Source: UBA4782 sp034429195
GTDB lineage: Bacteria; Chloroflexota; Anaerolineae; Anaerolineales; Anaerolineaceae
Length of the DNA: 64,000 bases
NCBI GenBank assembly: GCA_034429195.1
Contig: DAOUGQ010000002.1
Span: 62,001 to 126,000, forward strand
Direction of reading: 5' to 3'
The notes under the pieces are model-generated. The model did no database searches. It had not been told where the DNA came from and saw only the letters and a list, made by a program, of their open reading frames with translations. The position numbers were made by a program, and so were the translations under genes. Every line of letters begins with the position of its first letter. Position 1 is the first letter of the stretch. Positions 60,244-64,000 of this stretch are shown here, one piece after another.

Positions 60244-61627
60244 GATTCACCTCCTTATTCTGTAAACCAGCTAATACATCTTTGCTTATCTGATCTGCAT
60301 CACCTGCAGAAAGAACCAGAAGAACATCCCCCGGTTGAAGAAATCGCAGCAATTGATCACCTGCCATTGACACTGAGGGAAGAAACTGTGATTCGTGGAG
60401 ACCCATTTTCTTGACGAGCTGTGATCCAGTAATGGCAGGATCTTTTTCTCTGGCTGCATAGATTTCGGTGACAAACACAAAATCTGCCTGTTGAAAAGCA
60501 TTACAAAAATCATTCAACAGAGAAGTGGTGCGGGTATAGGTATGGGGCTGCCAGACTGCGATCAGCCTTCTGCTGCCATATCGATTACGTGCAGCTGCCA
60601 GGGTGGTTTGTATTTCGGTAGGATGATGGGCATAATCATCCACAATAGTGATGCCATTTGCTTCGCCCAAGACATCAAAGCGGCGACCTGCTCCAATGAA
60701 TAATGCTAGAGCATCTGCTGCTTTTTGTGTATCCAGACCTGCCTGGTGACACACTGCCAGTGCTGCCATAGCATTGCGTACATTGTGTTCGCCGGGTACC
60801 TGCAACCGAACCTGTGCAATAGTTTCTGATGGTTTTCCCCAGGGTTCAAACAGGACTTTGAAAGAAAAACCGCCCAGGTTGTTGATCTGCAAATCTTTTA
60901 CATGATAGTCAGCTGCAGGATCCAACCCAAAAGTCCAGGCTTTTCGAGCCTGCAGTATCGCTCCAGACAAACCAAAAGCTCCGGGGTTGTCACGACAAAC
61001 AAAAAGGTGCCCGCCAGGTTTCAATTGATGAATAAAGTCTACGAATGCTTGCTGATATATTTCAGGTGTCTGGAAGCAGTCTGGGTGATCATACTCCATT
61101 GTATTGATGACAGCAAAATAGGGTTCTAATCCCAGGAACATGCGATCATACTCATCTGCTTCAATAATGAAGTATTTTCCTTTGCCTGCATGCGCATTGT
61201 TGCCGAGGTTTTTCGAAACACCGCCAATAATGTAGCTGGGATCTTCACCAAGTGCAGAGAAAATCCAGGAAATCATCGCTGTGGTCGTCGTTTTCCCATG
61301 CGTACCAGCAATGGCAATACTCAACCGGTCTTGCATTAATCGTCCAAGAAATGCAGAGCGTTTGAGAACAGGAATGCCAGCCTGCAGGGCAGCGATTACC
61401 TCGGGGTTATCATCTGGTATTGCGGATGAGCGTACAACAATATCAGCACCGCGGATATGTTCTGCCGCATGTCCGATAGATACCTGAACGCCGGCTGCCG
61501 CCAGGTCTCTTCCGAGTGGAGTGTCTGACCGGTCAGAACCGCTCACCGTGTACCCGTTTTCCAGAAGCAGGCGAGCGATAGCGGAAAGACCAGTCCCTCC
61601 AATGCCGATAAAGTGTACGTGTTCCAT
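60236..61627 (-). CDS. murC: UDP-N-acetylmuramate--L-alanine ligase
   Basis: The frame opens at 61699; the ATG at 61627 begins MEHVHFIGIGGTGLSAIARL and is preferred, giving 463 residues. The Mur ligase motifs are IAGTHGKTTTTAMISWIFSA, IEADEYDRMFL, VPGEHNVRNAMAALAVCHQA and IVDDYAHHPTEI. It adds L-alanine to UDP-MurNAc with ATP in the cytoplasm. It overlaps the CvpA-like gene by one base and the small gene by eight. Confidence 0.97.
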   Translation of the reverse strand: MEHVHFIGIGGTGLSAIARLLLENGYTVSGSDRSDTPLGRDLAAAGVQVSIGHAAEHIRGADIVVRSSAIPDDNPEVIAALQAGIPVLKRSAFLGRLMQDRLSIAIAGTHGKTTTTAMISWIFSALGEDPSYIIGGVSKNLGNNAHAGKGKYFIIEADEYDRMFLGLEPYFAVINTMEYDHPDCFQTPEIYQQAFVDFIHQLKPGGHLFVCRDNPGAFGLSGAILQARKAWTFGLDPAADYHVKDLQINNLGGFSFKVLFEPWGKPSETIAQVRLQVPGEHNVRNAMAALAVCHQAGLDTQKAADALALFIGAGRRFDVLGEANGITIVDDYAHHPTEIQTTLAAARNRYGSRRLIAVWQPHTYTRTTSLLNDFCNAFQQADFVFVTEIYAAREKDPAITGSQLVKKMGLHESQFLPSVSMAGDQLLRFLQPGDVLLVLSAGDADQISKDVLAGLQNKEVNHG

Positions 61628-62166
61628 CAGATAAAAACCACCAATACAAATACAAAACAAAGAGCCACCGCAAAATAGATCACTGGGATACCCAGCCATA
61701 CCGGTGGAAGATACGATAGCAGCGTAATCGCTGCATCACCAACAGGTGTGCCTGCCACTGGGGGTGTAATGATTGAAAATGGATATCCTGCAGCATCGAT
61801 GAAATACCAGAGAGAACCAAAAATGAGATATCCATTTAATCCACCGATAAAGAATCCCAGCAGCGAATCTTGAAATTTCTCCCGGATGAATTTATTGGTT
61901 TCAGCAAGCCGGGGGAAGTGGGGGGTCTCATAGCCAAAGAAAACCAGGAAGAGGATCAATCCGATGCGTATCCAGAAAATAGTTCCATCAGGATCCAACA
62001 GCATTTCATCTTTTATGATGGGTACATACTTTTCCAACACATTGAGGAGGAATAACCCCAGTATGACTGAGAAACTAACCAGTACTTCTTTTGCCCACCC
62101 ACGAGTAATTCCGATGACAGCAAAGAGAATTACAAAAACCCAGAAGAGAACATTCAATCCGATCAT
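61627..62166 (-). CDS. CvpA-like membrane protein of the murein cluster
   Basis: The 179-residue protein has about five membrane segments (FWVFVILFAVIGITRGWAKE at the start, then FWIRIGLILFLVFFGY and VWLGIPVIYFAVALCFVFVL at the end). It resembles CvpA-type proteins in the start GITRGWAKEVL and in the middle region DSLLGFFIGGLNGYLIFG. It lies between murG and murC with overlaps of one and four bases. CvpA-like proteins are tied to envelope homeostasis in other bacteria; a role here is inferred from position. Confidence 0.75.
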   Translation of the reverse strand: MIGLNVLFWVFVILFAVIGITRGWAKEVLVSFSVILGLFLLNVLEKYVPIIKDEMLLDPDGTIFWIRIGLILFLVFFGYETPHFPRLAETNKFIREKFQDSLLGFFIGGLNGYLIFGSLWYFIDAAGYPFSIITPPVAGTPVGDAAITLLSYLPPVWLGIPVIYFAVALCFVFVLVVFI

Positions 62167-63272
62167 GCAGCTCCTCCGGTATTCTGATTTTGCGAACCAG
62201 CCATTTCTCGTAATACGGCTGCTAGTTTTTCTGGAGCATCTGGCTTTGCAAGACTGAACATAGCCTGCTTCATGTCAGCCAGGCGGTCGTTATCTTGAAA
62301 CAGGTCAAATATTAGAGGAAGCAATTTTGTGAAAAGAGCTTCATTTTCCAGCATTACTGCAGCTTTCTTTGAAATGAGATATTCTGCATTGACCTTCTGA
62401 TAACGCCAGGCGTACGGGTATGGAACAAGAATAGCAGGTAGTCCAAACCTTGGTAATTCTCCCAGAACAGAAGCCCCAGCACGTGATACGACCAGGTCTG
62501 CAGATGCAAATGCAGCGCCCATTTCTTCGTGTAGATATGGAAATGGATGGTAATTCTTAATAGTATCCGGGCTTAACATCTGGGTTTCAGCCTTCACGGT
62601 TTCCCAATCCAGATTTCCTGTTATGTGAACCACCTGCATCTGTTCAAGTAGTTCAGGAAGAATCGCCAGCACTGCCTGATTAATTGAACGGGCTCCTTTG
62701 CTTCCACCAAAGACAAGCAGTGTTTTTTGATCAGGATCCAGATTAAGTGCTTTGCGACCACTCTCTCGGTCCCAATTTCCAAGGTCGGGACGGGTGGGAT
62801 AACCAGTGACTACCATTTTTTTATGATGAAAGAACTTTTTACTTTCTTCTGCAGTAAGTGCAATGACATCAGAGAAGCGCGCAAGAACCTTTAATGCAAG
62901 CCCTGGCTCAATATCGGGAACATATAACAGCGATGAATATGGAATTCCAGCCAGAGCCATAGGAACCGCAACGTATCCACCAGTGAATAAGAGAACATCC
63001 GGTTTGAAACTGTGCAGGATACGACGTGAAGCAATCCAACCGTGGAATAATTTCCACAGATTGCCTGGGATCTGCCGAAGGCCAACTCCATGAACCCCAG
63101 CTGCGGGAATGGCTTTAAATGGGATATTGGCGCGTTTTACCAGGTCAGCTTCCATACCGCCCTCTCCGCCAACCCATAAGACAGGTTGGGCATCACTCCC
63201 GAGTGCTTGCAGTACCGTGAGTGCGGGATACACGCCGCCTCCGGTCCCGCCTGCGCAGATCAACAGCCTCAT
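62163..63272 (-). CDS. murG: Lipid II synthase MurG (UDP-GlcNAc transferase)
   Basis: The frame opens at 63326; the ATG at 63272 begins MRLLICAGGTGGGVYPALTV and is preferred (AGGAG ten bases upstream), giving 369 residues. The family motifs are GTGG near the start, KPDVLLFTGGYVAVPMAL, LVFGGSKGARSINQAV and, for the sugar nucleotide, DLVVSRAGASVLGELPRFGL and LVPYPYAWRYQKVNAEYL. It transfers GlcNAc to lipid I on the inner face of the membrane. Its first 80 bases overlap the ftsW 3' end in another frame. Confidence 0.96.
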   Translation of the reverse strand: MRLLICAGGTGGGVYPALTVLQALGSDAQPVLWVGGEGGMEADLVKRANIPFKAIPAAGVHGVGLRQIPGNLWKLFHGWIASRRILHSFKPDVLLFTGGYVAVPMALAGIPYSSLLYVPDIEPGLALKVLARFSDVIALTAEESKKFFHHKKMVVTGYPTRPDLGNWDRESGRKALNLDPDQKTLLVFGGSKGARSINQAVLAILPELLEQMQVVHITGNLDWETVKAETQMLSPDTIKNYHPFPYLHEEMGAAFASADLVVSRAGASVLGELPRFGLPAILVPYPYAWRYQKVNAEYLISKKAAVMLENEALFTKLLPLIFDLFQDNDRLADMKQAMFSLAKPDAPEKLAAVLREMAGSQNQNTGGAA

Positions 63273-64000
63273 GAAATCCATTCTCCTCGATATTTTTACT
63301 GCTCGATTTTCCAAATCGTGCAACATTCATCAATATTCCAATACCCGTTAAAGTTGTCACCATACTCGACCCACCATAACTAACCAGCGGGAGAGCATTT
63401 CCTGCAAATGGGAAAACATTGACCATAACACCAATATTGATCAAAGCTTCCACAGTGATCCAGATCGTAATACCGCCTGCAATGATCTTTCCTAAAAGGT
63501 CCGGTGCATTGCAGGAAATTCGAATACCACGCCAGGCAATGACAATAAAGAGGGCAAGAACGACGACTCCGCCGATCAAGCCGGTTTCCTCTGCAATTAC
63601 AGCAAAAATACTATCTGTCCATGGCACAGGTAGCCCAAGGTATTTTGTGCTGCCTTTCCCAATTCCTACACCAAATAACCCGCCACGAACGACCGCTTCC
63701 AATGAGCGGCGAACATGGTCAGATGCATCTTGCAACGACATCAACCCTTTCAGGTAGTCACTCATACGTTCCTGTCCAGTAGAGCTGATCAGAACAAATA
63801 TCGTACCGACTGCCAGAACGATGGCAAGAGCAAAAACTACCTGACGAAAATTGGAACCAGCCAGAAAGAACAAAGCTCCACCAAGAAACACAACTGTTAT
63901 TGCAGCGCTTATATCGGGCTGCATGAAGATCAAACCGCCGGTAAGACCAATAATCGACAGGAGGGGTAAAATTCCAAAGGTAAAATTGTTTAGATTGTCA
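63193..64000 (-). CDS. ftsW: FtsW, lipid II polymerase (5' end beyond window)
   Basis: The frame is open from the window edge to a stop at 63193, so the N-terminal part is missing. The visible C-terminal part has the membrane segments and conserved motifs of SEDS glycosyltransferases (GGLIFMQPDISAAIT, VVRGGLFGVGIGKGSTKYLG, FAVIAEETGLIGGVVVLALF, PLVSYGGSSMVTTLTGIGIL). It polymerises glycan strands at the septum. The C-terminal tail after FGKSS is basic and overlaps the start of murG by 80 bases. Confidence 0.94.
   Translation of the reverse strand, partial: DNLNNFTFGILPLLSIIGLTGGLIFMQPDISAAITVVFLGGALFFLAGSNFRQVVFALAIVLAVGTIFVLISSTGQERMSDYLKGLMSLQDASDHVRRSLEAVVRGGLFGVGIGKGSTKYLGLPVPWTDSIFAVIAEETGLIGGVVVLALFIVIAWRGIRISCNAPDLLGKIIAGGITIWITVEALINIGVMVNVFPFAGNALPLVSYGGSSMVTTLTGIGILMNVARFGKSSSKNIEENGFHEAVDLRRRDRRRRVSRTHGTASTRE

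Noticed and set aside
1..64000. CRISPR arrays, transposases, tRNA and rRNA genes
   Set aside because: I looked for regular direct repeats, transposase motifs and RNA signatures and saw none; short tRNAs could still be missed by eye.

Overview
The window looks like chromosomal DNA of an anaerobic, sugar-fermenting member of the Chloroflexota, most likely class Anaerolineae. This is inferred from gene content: a tungsten-type aldehyde:ferredoxin oxidoreductase, sugar ABC importers whose lipoproteins carry Thr/Pro/Glu/Ala-rich linkers, an ECF sigma factor paired with a DUF5667 membrane protein, and a division and cell-wall cluster in the order ftsW-murG-murC-murB-ddl-ftsQ-ftsA-ftsZ. G+C is moderate, about the mid-40s by eye. 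I see no rRNA, tRNA, CRISPR array or insertion sequence, so the region reads as stable chromosome.

Layout. 1-5231 (minus): a ferredoxin, a tungsten aldehyde oxidoreductase, a MoaD/ThiS-like protein with a cysteine tail, and two proton-pump subunits (NuoL-like and a NuoN/MrpD-like gene cut by the window edge). 5519-7398 (minus): a NarL-type two-component pair. 7620-11271 (plus): a GH13 lipoprotein and glmS. 11339-12899 (minus): a DUF3307 membrane protein broken by a frameshift and a SatD-like protein with a C-terminal helix-turn-helix. 12989-25252 (minus): a beta-glucoside locus made of LacI, a binding lipoprotein, two permeases, a clan GH-A lipoprotein, a GH94 phosphorylase, a GH3 lipoprotein, a cupin and a GH1 beta-glucosidase. 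Matching LacI operators lie before lacI and before the transport operon.

25567-33986: lipoate ligase (plus); a three-gene minus-strand operon of a RecA/RadA-like protein without a P-loop, a small helical protein and a degenerate B-family DNA polymerase resembling archaeal PolB2; then a VOC protein, a fused E1 alpha-beta subunit and an E2 of a 2-oxoacid/acetoin dehydrogenase (plus). 34033-40404: sugar catabolism (SDR, DUF985 cupin, RhaD-type aldolase, SIS isomerase, ribokinase, iron alcohol dehydrogenase, TIGR04076 protein, degenerate PfkB protein). 40569-44341 (plus): a membrane PepSY-like protein, an OmpR/HisKA pair and class II fructose-bisphosphate aldolase. 44536-47624: an apparently 5'-truncated gene, YbaK, and the ECF sigma/DUF5667 pair. 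47957-53459 (plus): a FadR-like regulator, an alkyl-DHAP-synthase-like flavoprotein, glycerol-3-phosphate dehydrogenase and an FGGY kinase. 53462-54259: a HAD phosphatase. 54457-64000 (minus): the division and murein cluster with a small unknown gene between murC and murB.

The most interesting unit is the polymerase operon at 26587-29815. It combines a PolB that has lost exonuclease and polymerase motif residues, a RecA-fold partner without Walker A, and a promoter whose -35/-10 spacer is filled by a LexA-like dyad. By analogy with ImuA/ImuB/DnaE2 and with archaeal PolB2 operons, it may be a damage-inducible replication or tolerance module. Function is inferred throughout from sequence reading alone; no database search was run.
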